Below, piece by piece: positions 46,299 to 58,600 of a stretch of DNA of 64,000 nt (position 1 is its first letter; each line of letters opens with the position of its first letter). Under the pieces are notes generated by a model that worked only from the letters and a program-made list of their open reading frames with translations, was not told the DNA's origin and did not search any database. Origin of the DNA: Argentina anserina (lineage: Eukaryota > Streptophyta > Magnoliopsida > Rosales > Rosaceae); NCBI RefSeq assembly GCF_933775445.1, contig NC_065877.1, forward strand, positions 4,402,001 to 4,466,000. Direction: 5' to 3'. Both the position numbers and the translations under genes were made by a program.

Positions 46299-47963
46299 TC
46301 AGAAGAGAGACCACCACCTCCTGCTTCTGTTCTGCCTGTGGTGGGGTAATGCACCAGCAACATGACCATGGCGTTGGGCCTGGTCAGCAAAGTTTCCCTG
46401 TCCCGTGGGAGTTCCCAACCACAGCACGAGAACTATACCCACAAGACTGACAATTGGAGCAGCAGCAAAAAGAAACCATCTGCCCGGACTATTAACTCCA
46501 CCCGAGGTATTAGAGTCAGGTTCCCTACCCGCTTGGAATCTAGGCCCCACTCTAGTTTCACTAAATGCATTATCTTCATCTTCTTCAGCTCTATTAGGAA
46601 CACCAATAGACCTGTCCTCTCTAGCATTCTGCTGCCGGACATGGATCTCCACTCTACCACCAGCATTCCGTTTCCCCTCTTCATAGTCTCTGTCATCAGT
46701 TGGTAGCTCATAACGACAAAGGGGGCAAGAATTCCGTGTACCCAACCATGGCAGAATACAGGACGGGTGATACAAGTGAAAACATGGAAGCTGATTCACT
46801 TCAGTGCCAATAGTCAATAAATCCTTGCAAATTGCACATGCCAAGTCATCATGCTTGTCATGTTCCTTACTTATATGAATGAGAGGCAGCTTATTCACAA
46901 AGGAGACAGCAGCAGGAGGTGCTCCTCGTCTTAAGCTGTCTGCCTCAGCAAGATGCTCCAGCAGTTCTTCAAAGCCTACTGCATCAAGATAATCACCAGA
47001 ATTGGTAACATAGGGCATCATGTCTGAATCATCAAAGTTAGATAATATGTCATGGGAATTTCTTCCCCTCATTCCCCAACGAAGTGGATCGTCAACTTCA
47101 GTAATATGTCTCCTTTGGTGCCAATTGACTGGGCGGTTTCTTCTTCCAGAGCTCAAAATCAAAGGGTTTCGTGGTTGGCTAATGGCTTCTGCAGATTCAA
47201 CCATGTTTTCCACAGAATCAACTTCTTCCCATTCATCATCTTCTTCATCCTCCTCCTCATCGTCATCGTCATCATCTTCTTCAGGGTCATCAGAGTTCCA
47301 CGGGTTGAGACCAGCATGCATTGGATCAATGTCAGTATCACTATCAAAAACACTTCCATCAATCGGTTGGATAATTGTCTCTGTATCCAGAAAACCTTGC
47401 AGGTCTACAGAAGCATCGGAATCACCACCATATGCACTAAATGAAATTACATCACTCACATCACGAGACACCCTGAACCGCCCAAAACTGATATTTGATT
47501 CATTCTCCCCATAGAGAGAATCTGCATTATCGAAACCATCACTTTCAGTATCAGAGAGAACCCGCCTCCATCTTCTAGACCCACTTGGTGTAGTACGAGA
47601 ACTTGTGCGATGTGACACCCTGGCAGGAGAATCACCACCAACAGGTGGATCCTCTAGCCCAGAGCCAGGGGATTGATTTTGCCGCACCTGATTGATCATA
47701 TGTGAGAACTGTTGTGAGAAAATATCCTCAACCTCAACTGACTCAGAACTACTGTACCTAGCTCTTCTTCTCCGAGACGGCCTTCTCCGATAAGAGTCAC
47801 GTGTGGGGGTACCAAGATCTTCAAGGTACAAAAACTTACAGTCCCCACACATATTGGCAGTTATAAAATCTCCAATTGCCTCATTCTCGGGTGAAAGAGC
47901 CCTCTGGCACAGTGCACATGTTGCAGGTTCTACAAACTGATCAGCTATCACCCCACTATCCAT
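46299..47963 (-). CDS. RING-H2 E3 ubiquitin ligase with N-terminal zinc ribbon and C-terminal membrane segment
   Basis: One coding exon of 554 residues. Near the N-terminus four cysteines (C16, C19, C39, C42; CALCQRALSP and MCGDCKF) form a zinc-ribbon-like pair. An Arg-rich stretch and a long acidic region follow, including an Asp/Glu run around residues 225-245 encoded by TCA/TCT/TCC-type triplets on the plus strand. The RING-H2 domain is at about 375-416: CAICKDLL, PCFHLYHPSCILPW, CPLCRYELP, with Cys-Cys-Cys-His-His-Cys-Cys-Cys ligands. A hydrophobic segment near 500-521 (FAAAPIVSLVGIVLVLWLG) would anchor it in a membrane. RING-H2 domains bind E2 enzymes and direct substrate ubiquitination; the substrate is unknown. 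The ATG directly follows an acceptor (TTTTTCAG/ATG), so a leader intron spans 47964-48594 (donor CTAAG/GTATTT). Confidence 0.87.
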   Translation of the reverse strand: MDSGVIADQFVEPATCALCQRALSPENEAIGDFITANMCGDCKFLYLEDLGTPTRDSYRRRPSRRRRARYSSSESVEVEDIFSQQFSHMINQVRQNQSPGSGLEDPPVGGDSPARVSHRTSSRTTPSGSRRWRRVLSDTESDGFDNADSLYGENESNISFGRFRVSRDVSDVISFSAYGGDSDASVDLQGFLDTETIIQPIDGSVFDSDTDIDPMHAGLNPWNSDDPEEDDDDDDEEEDEEDDEWEEVDSVENMVESAEAISQPRNPLILSSGRRNRPVNWHQRRHITEVDDPLRWGMRGRNSHDILSNFDDSDMMPYVTNSGDYLDAVGFEELLEHLAEADSLRRGAPPAAVSFVNKLPLIHISKEHDKHDDLACAICKDLLTIGTEVNQLPCFHLYHPSCILPWLGTRNSCPLCRYELPTDDRDYEEGKRNAGGRVEIHVRQQNAREDRSIGVPNRAEEDEDNAFSETRVGPRFQAGREPDSNTSGGVNSPGRWFLFAAAPIVSLVGIVLVLWLGTPTGQGNFADQAQRHGHVAGALPHHRQNRSRRWWSLF

Positions 47964-48594
47964 CTGAAAAAGATGAAATGCACAAGTGCAAAAACATAGA
48001 TATATTACAATCTTACAATCTTACAATTAAGCAGACAGTATAACCTTGGCAATGGCCAAGAAACTCTAAACCAATGAGTTCTGCATTTACTCAATCGACT
48101 TAATTCCTGGTTCAGTTTAACCCCAAACTTTTCAGTCTAACCAGTTGAACGCGGTAAACTTACTTAGATTTACATTTACCATTTCAACAAACTCCCTAAG
48201 CTAAAAACAGCTCATGTTGAGATTGAGCTAACATTTTGCTGAGCTAAAACTGATCTCAGACATCACAATATCTTAAAACAAGCTGGTCATGGATCATGAA
48301 TTATCTAAGCAGATCAATATCTCAGATACCTTTTTAATAAGAAAGTCATTACCTTTTCTAATCAAAAACTACATACTCATGAATCCTCTGCATCTGAAAC
48401 CCCATTTTTTGCTCTAAATTTTCACACCCAAATCACAACGGCACCAGTAAAAACAAACACAACCCACAAATCCATCATCACAACAATGAAAACAGAATCA
48501 AATTGCTCAATTGTAACAAAAAACATACCCAATAAAACAACAATCTATACCAACAGAAAATGCAAAAACAAATTTGTGGGTAGCAGTAAAATAC
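47964..48594 (-). other. 5' UTR intron of the RING-H2 gene
   Basis: Donor CTAAG/GTATTT at 48594 and acceptor TTTTTCAG directly before the start codon. The leader exon extends toward about 48860. Confidence 0.6.
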
Positions 48595-48869
48595 CTTAGG
48601 AAGAAATCAAAACCCCAAAAAGGTCGGATCTTCAAAGCCCAGAAGCTCCGATCATGCAGGGGTCTCCAAGTTTCAGATAAAGCTACGATCTTTTCTCTCT
48701 TTTTGTATAATGAATTTACAGGTAAAAATTTCAGAGCAGAAAAAATAGAGGACAAGACCTCTTCAACTTCACTGAGTCAGTCGTTGGGGAAAAGATTGAA
48801 ACCAGAGATAGACGTTTGTGTCTCCCCCACTCGAATCAGCTGTGTTGTGACCACACGCGCATATCACAT

Positions 48870-50370
48870 CCAATTATCTATCGTCTGATACTCAGATTCT
48901 AAATTTAGGTAGATCACACTAACGCCACGAGTGAGGTGGCGCGTTGGGAGATATTAGCACGTATGGCCAAACGGGACTAGTGTAACTTCTTGGTGGTCCT
49001 CTGTTTTGTCCCCAACAGCGCTCTATTGTCTGTGGGTTTGGGTTTAGGATAAGCTAGGCATCATCTATAGACTATAGTTGTAAAGCTTATGCTTTGACCC
49101 ATCATTTGATTCATTTCCTAACATTTTCTTTTAAGAAATGATTGATTCTAAGAGAAAATATTTGGTGTTAGATGGAAAAAAGAAGAAGAGAGAAAACATC
49201 CTGGTGACCAAATTTGGTGTTTAGGCTTGTCCTAATATTGTGGTGTCTGGTGTAAATTCAAAAGTGTTTAAACACTTTTGATTTAGAGAATTCATAATTT
49301 CTGAATTGAAGTTTTAATTTGAGAGATTTTGTAACAGATGTATCATAAAATGAGTGTATAATATGAAACTGACCTATTAGCAAGGGACTCAGTACTCAGT
49401 TTCTTTCTCACTCATTCTATTATTGTTCAAATTCCTATCTCTAAAAATAAATGAAAGATTTTAATTTATATTATTAAGATTTTACCTTATTGCCAAGATT
49501 TTCATAAATTTCAAATTCCAATATGAAGTGTACTATGTAGTAGAGAAAGTTAAAAGGTTAATACAAATGTGCAACCCAAAACAAAATATGTTACAAAGAT
49601 TGTAAACAAGACAAAAAAATAGACAACCGCATAAAGATCTCAATTTTATCCCTTCTCCCACTCTAATTTCCAATAAAAAAAATCAATCCAAGCTTTCTAG
49701 TCAAATTTCTCACTCAATGCAAAGTAGAACTGGAAATTGGTTTAGTGGAACGCTCAAATAAACCCTCTCAAATAATGACTTCCAAAAGTAGTAAAAATTT
49801 CACCCTTCTCGTTTTCTGCAGGTAAAAACAGGGTACAGCTCCACAATGTAGCCCTCCTTCAAATATTGGTGGTGACCTCGTCGTTTTGTGCTGTAGACAG
49901 CACGGTCTGAACTCGATCGTACTTCTGCAACGTCCTGCCTACCTATTTCATTTGACCACATTCTCACTCCTCACTGTAATTCAATGCTCTTCTCCCATTT
50001 CAGTTTTTCACATAATTTTTTTTTTGTAACATTTACAGATTTACTTGGCTCAAACACATTAATGTCTTCCCAGCTGGGAGAGACCCTGTTATGGAATGAA
50101 ACAGGAAGCAAATAGAAGACCATATATCAGGGTTTAAATATTTTACCTCGTCTGCAATATATTCACTTTTCTCATAAATAGAAACCAAAACCCATTTTCA
50201 TAGTTCTAGCTGACCTCAAGTCTCAAGTAACCCACTTTGCCACTCAAAACTTTCATCCACAGAAACAGCCATTTTTGTAAAGCTTTGCAGGTCTTTTTCC
50301 CCAAAGGTTCAGCTTTTGGCTAGCTAGACACTGAAAATGTCCAGGTGGGTCTTGTTCATGTTTGTGAAAA
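48870..50370. other. Intergenic region between divergent RING and bromodomain genes
   Basis: No coding sequence. It should contain both promoters. A perfect 24-base palindrome lies at 49258-49281. Confidence 0.5.
49258..49281. repeat. Perfect 24-base palindrome
   Basis: TCAAAAGTGT followed by TTAAACACTTTTGA reads the same on both strands, centred on TTTAAA. Confidence 0.9.
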
Positions 50371-53300
50371 ATGTCTAGTGTAAATTTCTCACCTTTTAAC
50401 AATGTGGGTTTTTGGTATAAACTGTGTTATAGTAAAAGATTTGGGAGGTCAAAATTGTTGAGAGAAGGGTATAGGAAGAGCCCCAGATTGTCTGCTTTGG
50501 AAGATTTGAAGGCTAGTGGCACTAGATTTGGTGCTATTGCTGGTAGTACTAGCACACAACAAATGAAGAGCTACTTGGGTTATGAACAAGGACCAGCTTC
50601 TAAGACAAGAGCTAGAAAGAAGAGAAGACTCGCTCCTCAGGATGGGGCTGCCTACCTTTCTCGTTCAAGCTCACCAAATTTGGTAATAGCACTCACATAA
50701 ACTACTTTGAAATCGATAAAGTTTAGGACTTGGGGTTAACATGTTACCCAAAGTCTGAAGGCGTAAACCCCTTAAGGGTTTTGTACCCATGTTAAGTTTC
50801 AATTTTTATTTATATTTTATTTGATGTGTTCTGCAGGGTCCAGTGACAACCAGTCAAGAAGATAACCAAACTAGTAGTGGTGAGCCTCATTTTCTGTATT
50901 TCTCTTATGTTTTAGTGGCAAACCTGTTCTAGTTTGCAGTCTATTTGTTTTCTTTTTGCTATCAGATCCCCAGGTAGTCTGGCCTCGTAAAGATATTCGA
51001 AAACCGGCCTCAACTGGTTAGTCCTCATTTTCTGCTAATTGATTCTTGTTGGTTTTTGGAAAAACGAATTGCAATTTTAACTTGTTTGTGCTTGTGTTAG
51101 ATCAACAATCCTCTGCTCTATCTGCATTGTGGTTGCCAGAAAAGCGCATACTTGAACTGGTTCTAGACATACTACAGAGGTGAGGTTCCTCTTATAGACT
51201 CATACCATAAATTCATTATATTATATCAATCAAGAAAATGAAATAACAAAAGTCAAAAGTGGAGCATACTGTTATCATTTGAAGTTACCTATATATGAGA
51301 AACTTCTGGATTCATATGCTCATATACTGATATACATGTTTTTGAAAAATTACAGGAGAGATACATATGATATATTCGCTGAGCCAGTTAACCGCAGTGA
51401 GGTGTGTATCTCATTATTGTCTTAACATTTAATATCTGAATGTATTCTTTTCCTTTCTTGCCATGGTGATGAACTTTTCTGTACTCTTATTAGGTTCCGG
51501 ATTATTATGATATTATCGAAGAGCCTATGGATTTTGGGACCATGAGGGCAAAACTACATGAAGGAATGTATAAAAATCTTCAGCAGTTTGAGGTTAATGT
51601 TTCTTAAATTTTACAACTACAATTCAACATTTCTATCCTCTTTTCCCCATAATGTTTTGCCATTACTTATTGATGAGCTCATCGTCCCACATCATGGGAA
51701 AGCTGAAGCTACTTGATTTTATCTTCACTATTTAAAGGTTATATCCTTGATTATTTAAAATGTTCATATGCATTTGATGTCAAACGTGACTTCTAATATG
51801 CCATCTAACAGTTGATTAATATATCTTTGCAGCATGATGCATTTTTAGTAACAGAAAATGCAATGCATTTCAATCCTTCAGTTACCATTTATTTTAGACA
51901 GGTACATCAACTGAATATCTGTAGACCTTATTTGGAATATGCTCAATGTTCTACAACTACAAATCTAGAATTTCTCAATCAAGTATATGCATTTTTTATT
52001 TCTGCAGGCGCGCTCCATACATGAACTAGTTAAGGAGGTATTTCACATTTTGAACACTTATCCTGAGAAGTTGGAGTCAGATTTTTTAGAGGCTAGACAA
52101 AGAACTGTTAGGAGGGCCCAAGTTGAAGTTGGAAAGCCAGACTCATGTCCTAAAGTTGCTACAGATATGAACCCTTTTGGCATGATGATTGGTGGTTCAT
52201 CAAAAGCTGTGGGATTCTCACTTAATGGTACATCAAATACCAGGAGAGCTCCAGCACAAACTGGGGGCACTTGTATTGGTACAGGAGTACAAAAACGTCT
52301 TTCTGGTAAAACTTTAACCGACATTCCATGTACACCTAGTTTTATGAGGAATTACATCTCTTTGCACCAAGACAGCCAAGTAGTATTCATAATGCAGGAT
52401 ACTGCAGTAGGGTCTCTCTCGCAATTCAAAACTGAGCAGTCAAACTTTAGAATGTAACTTGATCTTGATTGTCATGTTTTATAGGTGCTAAAGATGATGG
52501 AAGATCTAGGTCTTTTGAAGCAGATCGACGCTACACATATCGACCTTGGAACTACTTCCCCAGCCAGATTGAGTCTACTGGTTTGACATTATCCAGTGAT
52601 CTAAGACAACTTGAGCATGTAAGTATTTTCCATTTGCGCTTGTATTCTACCAATATTCCGTTTTATGCAATGTCTAAAGTAATTTTTTTAGACAGATAAT
52701 ATTTCCGAAGAACCAGGGTGGTACATGAACTATGGATGTCATGACTGTATGACCTTACATTTAAGAACTGTGTAGATTTTCTATATTCTGTGCTGTTGTT
52801 TTTTTTAAATGGATGGTCTGTTCACTCTGTTGAAATTTCCCTTCTGTCATCTCTGTGTGCATGTGTGTCACGGCAAGCTAGCTGCACCCTCATTAAGTGA
52901 GAAATAATGTAAGGAAGATGCATGTTAAACTAGTGTGCATTGTCATTTAAGTTTCATTCATTGATGGCACAACATGAATTAATATAACAGATAATTTTAA
53001 TTTTGTAGGTAAATCACCAGGATATTGATTACAGAGAAAGCTTAATATCATTTGTCAGGGATTTAGGACCAACAGCTAAGATGATTGCTAGAAAGAAACT
53101 ACTTGGATGTCTCCAACAGCAAAAAAGTCGCTTTCCTTTGGCCTATACCTGTGCCGAGAGAGCACCTAGCACTACTTCTTTAGTTGCAGCACCCTCTCAG
53201 GGAGGACATCCTGCGATTATGAAGACCACTCGTACTACATTTCAACTGCCATCCAGTGGTGATCAAAGTAATTCACATTCTGCATTTTATCAAAATCATA

Positions 53301-53899
53301 GGAATGAGATTAGTCAGCTGGATTCTTATCCCTTGAAAGCTCACAATGGAGACCGCAGTTGCATAGCTACTGGGTTACAAAGCTCTGGCAACAATGAGAT
53401 TCATCAGCTGGATTCTTATCCCTTGAAAGCTTACACTGGAGACCGCAGTTGCATAGCTGCTGAGTCACAAAGCACTGGCAACAAGTCAACAGCAATGATA
53501 TTAAACCGAGGTAAGCTGCCTAATCATGCAGAGTCTTTCGTTGCAGTTTCAGACTCTGAGTCTAATGTGTTGAGAAACCGAAACCTGGAAGTTGCAAGTC
53601 TTAGTAAAAACAGCTGCACATATAAATTGACTCCTGCTCCTGTGAAAGAAGATGATGAACCAAAAGCTGCTCAAGGCCAAAGTCATAAAATCAGAACTTT
53701 ATCTCACATGAGCCATGTGCTAAAACCAGACCGATTCAATCCACTGTCTCAACAGTTCACATTCGATCTGCCATATTGGAGAGCTCAACTTGGTAAGATA
53801 AGTTCTTCAGGTCATGAGGTGCCATATTGGAGAACTCAACTTGCTAAGGTAAGTTCTTCAGGTCAGGAACAATTCTTGCAGAATGGTTCCAAGTGTTGA
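50371..53899 (+). CDS. Bromodomain-containing protein
   Basis: Ten exons (50371-50682, 50837-50879, 50966-51016, 51101-51179, 51356-51401, 51494-51592, 51833-51901, 52008-52305, 52485-52618, 53009-53899) join in frame to 673 residues. A basic N-terminus ([22 protein letters not shown]) suggests nuclear import. The bromodomain (about 146-245) begins [20 protein letters not shown], with the ZA-loop region [20 protein letters not shown], the acetyl-lysine-contacting Asn in NAMHFN, and [12 protein letters not shown]. The partner Tyr of YN is Phe here. Downstream are a Tyr-rich stretch ([14 protein letters not shown]) and a low-complexity tail with two in-frame tandem duplications. Plant proteins of this type read acetylated histones and some belong to SWI/SNF complexes; the complex here is inference. 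Exon 8's donor TCTG/GTAAAA was chosen because reading through meets a stop. Confidence 0.85.
51684..51737 (+). promoter_or_regulatory. snRNA-type promoter-like sequence in a bromodomain-gene intron
   Basis: GTCCCACATC (51684-51693) matches the upstream sequence element of plant U-snRNA promoters (RTCCCACATCG) except the last base. TATTTAAAG starts at 51729, 35 bases beyond, the spacing used by Pol II-type U-snRNA genes rather than Pol III-type U6. The sequence after it is not a recognisable snRNA, so it may be a promoter remnant or chance. Confidence 0.35.
53294..53485 (+). repeat. In-frame tandem duplication in bromodomain exon 10
   Basis: Two near-identical blocks encode [20 protein letters not shown] and [20 protein letters not shown], each followed by IA, a short linker and SQS/LQS-SGN. 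The unit is about 93 bases and preserves frame. Confidence 0.85.
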
Positions 53900-54605
53900 T
53901 CAAGCTCAACTGCTCTGATAAAATAAATATTAGGGAGACTCAATATGTACCAGCTGCCATGTGGAACTAAGATATCTGCCTAGCCCATGTTAGTTATTAT
54001 CAACACCAGTAGTCATTAATGGTTACTTGTCACACTGACTGATCTCTTGAGCTGTAAGCAAATACTGAAGTTGATAAGAAAGAAATAGAAAACATTTTCT
54101 CACCAAAAAATTCATCGTGTGTTTATTAATTCATCTAATAATGTTTCTTTCAGACCAGAAAAATCTAATTGCTCAACCGATTAGTAATTTGACAGCAAGT
54201 ATGAATGTACAGAAAGTTTAACCAGATAAACAAGAGGTTGTTGTCCACAGATCCCTCTCCAAAGCGCCCATCTGAATTAAGTGTTAGGGGTAATGGGGTG
54301 TAGATGATTCCATCTGGTTGAAACCTACAATATAGATGGGCTGTATCCTTAGGTTGATGATTGAGCTCCCATAGGGTTGACAGCAACACAAGATTAACTG
54401 TTTTTATGTGGGGCGATCTTTAATTTGTAGATATATGAAACTGATTAATCATAGGTGTTCCTGAACAAAACCAAACTTTACTTTGCATGAGCAGAATCCC
54501 ACATAGTTTCTGGAAAGACAACAAATAGATAAAAGATGATACATTTTAGTACAAAGCAACACCAACGTTGCTAATTAATCTTGGTTCTTCTTGTGTTGGC
54601 ATCGG
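53900..54605. other. Intergenic stretch, no gene seen
   Basis: 3' flanks of the bromodomain gene and of the minus-strand RING gene. Minus-strand open frame 54165-54389 is unsupported. Confidence 0.45.
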
Positions 54606-55027
54606 TTATCGGCAGAGAGGGCACAGGTGGTTGATCTCGAGGCACTGAACAATGCAGTGCACATGGAAATGGTCTCGGCATGGCAAGCCAGTAATGGGTT
54701 CTGGTTGATCAACGACATCAAAATCGTCCAAACAAATAGCACAAGAGGGAGAGCGTGTGATAATACCAGCATAAAGGGTCACTGGCTCCAAACCCCCGAT
54801 AAATGATGCGCTCGCAGGACGCATGTTAGGGCCAAACGGATCATGCCCGGGACTAACACCGGTGCGCTGAGTGATGTCCAACACAGATAAACAAAGAACT
54901 TCCCCATCGGACTCGGCCACCTCAACCATCTCGAATAGCTTCTTAATAACAACGGCATGTTCACTATACGGCACACCGATTCCGGTCAGATGCCCGGAGA
55001 AGATGGCTTCATACTCCTCGTCCATGT

Positions 55028-55168
55028 TGTCGGCGTGAATCAAGCCGGGAATCACGGCCCGTGGTTCCCTCCGTGAATCACGGAGCAATTAGTGTAAATT
55101 AGGCTATATATACAATTGTAATCTATGTATGAAATCAAGTAAATACAACAAGCATCTTACATTTCCAC
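55028..55168 (+). repeat. 5' LTR of the copia element (141 bp)
   Basis: Same as the 3' LTR except for point changes and about 26 extra bases near its start, which repeat the flanking GAATCACGG. Confidence 0.85.
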
Positions 55169-55651
55169 TTGGTATCAGAGCCTTCGTGCTCTTTTTTCTG
55201 GCTCTTTTCCGACCGGTTACCGCCCTCGTGCTCACCGCTGCCTCCTTCGACGCTGCTGCCTCCCCCTCCGACGCCGATGCTGCTGCCTCCTCCGCACTCG
55301 CCCGAAGTCGCTCCTCTACAATCACCGCCAGATCACTCTCGAATCGGCCTCTCTCAAGATCACTCTCGAATCTGCCCCGGAAAGATTAAAACCTAAATCC
55401 CGACCCGGTTACATTTTGCCCCGCCCCGCCCCGGCCCAAGCTTCAACCAGGCCCGGCCCAGACTCGGTTCGACCCGACCCGGTTCTGCCAGATTCAATAT
55501 CTTTTCTTTCTATCAGTGCAAGTGCACCGTCAGTGAAAGTGCACCGTCAGTACAAAGTCCACCGTCAGTTCCAGTGCATCGTCAGTGCAAGTGCACCGGA
55601 GCCAGATTCTTCCTTTTTTGTTTTTTGCTCTCTAATCCCTAATTTTTTACA

Positions 55652-58600
55652 TTGTTTCTTTTAATGGGTTTTGGACACGAAATGGAGGGTTCTCTACTCA
55701 CCGCTTTCACATATATCCAAAAGCATGAGACTCAGCAAGAGAGTAGTCTTCAGGCACCGATTGTCATTTCTAATCTTACTGTTCATGCTCGTTCTCAGGC
55801 ACCACCTATTCCGCAAGCAACTTCAGCTCCCCTTCATCGACAAAGACCACCACTAGGCTTAGGGAATCATCACAGCCCAACTTGGCCAACTTGTCCTTAT
55901 TGCCATGATACTAACAATGCTCGTGCGACATGTTAGAAATTGTATCCACACCTTAGGCCTACGAGGCCTAATTCTCGTACCGCTGGAGGAGCACCTACAG
56001 CCTCCATCGATGGTCGTGGTCAAATTGGTATGGCTTTTAATATTTCTCACTTTGTTAGTTCTTGTACATGGATTATTGATTCCGGTGCGTCTGATCATAT
56101 GACTTATGACAAATCTTATTTTACCATATTGTCGCCTCTACCCGTACCCTATGTTACTAATGCTAATGGTGAGGCATTCCCCGTGTTAGGGACATGGTCC
56201 GTTCGTATTACTCCCACCATAGAGTTTCACAATGTGCTCTATGTACCTGTTTTATCTCATCATTTGATATATGTTCCCCAACTGAACGCTGATGGTGAGT
56301 GTTCTATCACATTTTTTCCTATGTATGTGGTATTTCAGAATCTTCTCACCGGACGGGTAATTGGTCGGGGGTCTCTGAGGGGCCGGTTGTTTCATCTGGA
56401 ACTGACTTACGCCGGGGAAAAACCAGGGGGATAGTCTTGGACCGCTTTACTCTACACTTCTGACAAGCTAAGTGAAATTTGGTTATGGCATCGTCGCTTA
56501 GGACATCCATATTTTAGTGTTATGAAAAAATCTATGCCCTCTTTATTTATTAGTGTGGACGAGTCTGTTTTACGTTGTGAGACATGTGTTTTGGGCAAGA
56601 GTCATCGATCTACTTATTCCCCTAGTACTTCTAAAACTATTATTCTTTTTGAATTAATTCATTCTGATGTTTGGGGACCCTCTAAAGAGCCTACTGTGTC
56701 AGGAATGTGTTATTTTGTGTCATTTATTGATGATTGCACACGTGTTTCATGGATTGTTCTTCTTAAAAATAAAGATGAGGTTTTCCCAGCTTTTCGTGTC
56801 TTCCATGCCTCTGTCCAAACACAATATAATGTCACCATTCGAGTTCTTCATTCTGATAATGGGGGGGATATGTGAATCATGTCTTTCAGGAATTCTTTAA
56901 CACACACGGAATTGTTCATCAAACAACGTGTCCTTACACAATTGAGCAAAATGGGATTTCTGAACGAAAAAATCGTCATTTACTTGATATGGCTCAGTGT
57001 ATTCTTTTTAGTGCCCATATGCCTAAATACCTTTGGGGTGATGCTGTCATTACTTCCGCCCACCTCATTAATCGTCTTTCATCTCGTGTCATTCAAGGGA
57101 AAGTTCCCTATGAGGTGCTTGCATCTCATGTCTCATTACCCTCTTTTCATAATCTTCCTGCCCGTGTTTTCGGTTGTGTTACTTTTGTTCATCTTCCACC
57201 ACATCAACGGTCTAAGTTGGATGCCCGGGCAGTTAAATGTGTGTTTGTTGGGTACGGAAGCCATCTGAAAGGATACCGGTGATATCATCCTCCCACCCGG
57301 AAGTACTATGTCACTATGGATGTTACCTTTTTTTAGGACATGAGTTATTTTTCCTCTTCTGATATTGCTCTTCAGGAGGAGAATTCATATTTTGAAGAGC
57401 TGTATCATGGAGAGGGGGAGACAAGTGAGCCCATCGATATGGTGACAAGTGAGCCCGTCTATGAGATTACCAATGTGTCAACTACACAGGCACCGCCGGA
57501 GGTTGTCACTACAGAGATTCAGGCACCAGAAGCTGACAACACAACTGCCCCTCATGTCTCCCGTACAGTCATTTATACACCTGACCAATGCTCACCTGGT
57601 ACAGAAGATCACTCACCTGAGGTTAGTCATTCTCCTGAGGTTAATAGTAGACAATATGTCTTGCCAAATAGGTCTACTCGGGGTCAACCAACAAAACAAT
57701 ATGAACCTACCCTTCAGACTAAAGCCAAGTATCCTGTGGCAAATTTTATATCTACCAAAAGATTATCTAAGTCATATGAATCATTTGTGAATCAAATATC
57801 TACTGTATCAGTACCTAACAAAGTGCAGGATGCATTGGGAGATCCAAAATGGAGAAAAGCAATGGAGGAAGAGATGGAAGCATTACAAAAGAACAATACT
57901 TGGGAGCTTGTACCTCCACCAGATGGCAAGAAGACTGTAGGATGTCATTGGGTGTTTACAGTGAAGCATAATCCAGATGGGTCAGTAAGCCGGTATAAAG
58001 TACGACTGTTAGCAAAGGGGTTCACCCAGACATATGGCATAGACTATGATGAGACATTTGCACCTGTTGCAAAAAAAACACTATCCGGGTATTGCTCCCT
58101 GTCGCTGCTAACTTGAACTGGCCACTTAGACAGTTTGATGTTAAGAATGCATTCCTTCATGGAGAACTAACAGAGGAAGTATACATGGATCTTCCGCCTA
58201 GATATATGACCGCTTCTCCGAGTAACTTTGTATGCAGATTGAGAAAGTCATTGTATGGTCTTAAACAGTCACCTCGTGCTTGGTTTGGAAGATTCTCACA
58301 ATTCATGAGGACAATTAGTTACAGACAGAGTAATTCAGACCACACGTTATTTCTCAAACATCAATAAGAGAAGGTAACAACATTAATTATATATGTTGAT
58401 GATATGGTAGTTACTGGGAATGATGCTGTTGAGATGGATAGATTACAGAAACAGCTTGCCCAAGAGTTTGAGATGAAGGACCTAGGTACACTCAAGTACT
58501 TCTTAGGCATTGAAGTAGCCCGGGAAAATGAAGGTATCTATTTATGTCAGAGGAAGTGCATTCTTGATTTTCTAACAGAGACAAGTATGTTGGATTGCAC

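Noticed and set aside
47020..47514. Ser-rich open frame opposite the RING gene
   Set aside because: It is the antisense shadow of the Asp/Glu-coding triplets of the real RING-H2 gene.
50338..50370. Alternative start for the bromodomain protein (ATGTCCAGG)
   Set aside because: That frame stops after 13 codons unless spliced at an unproven donor; the ATG at 50371 opens directly into the conserved basic N-terminus.
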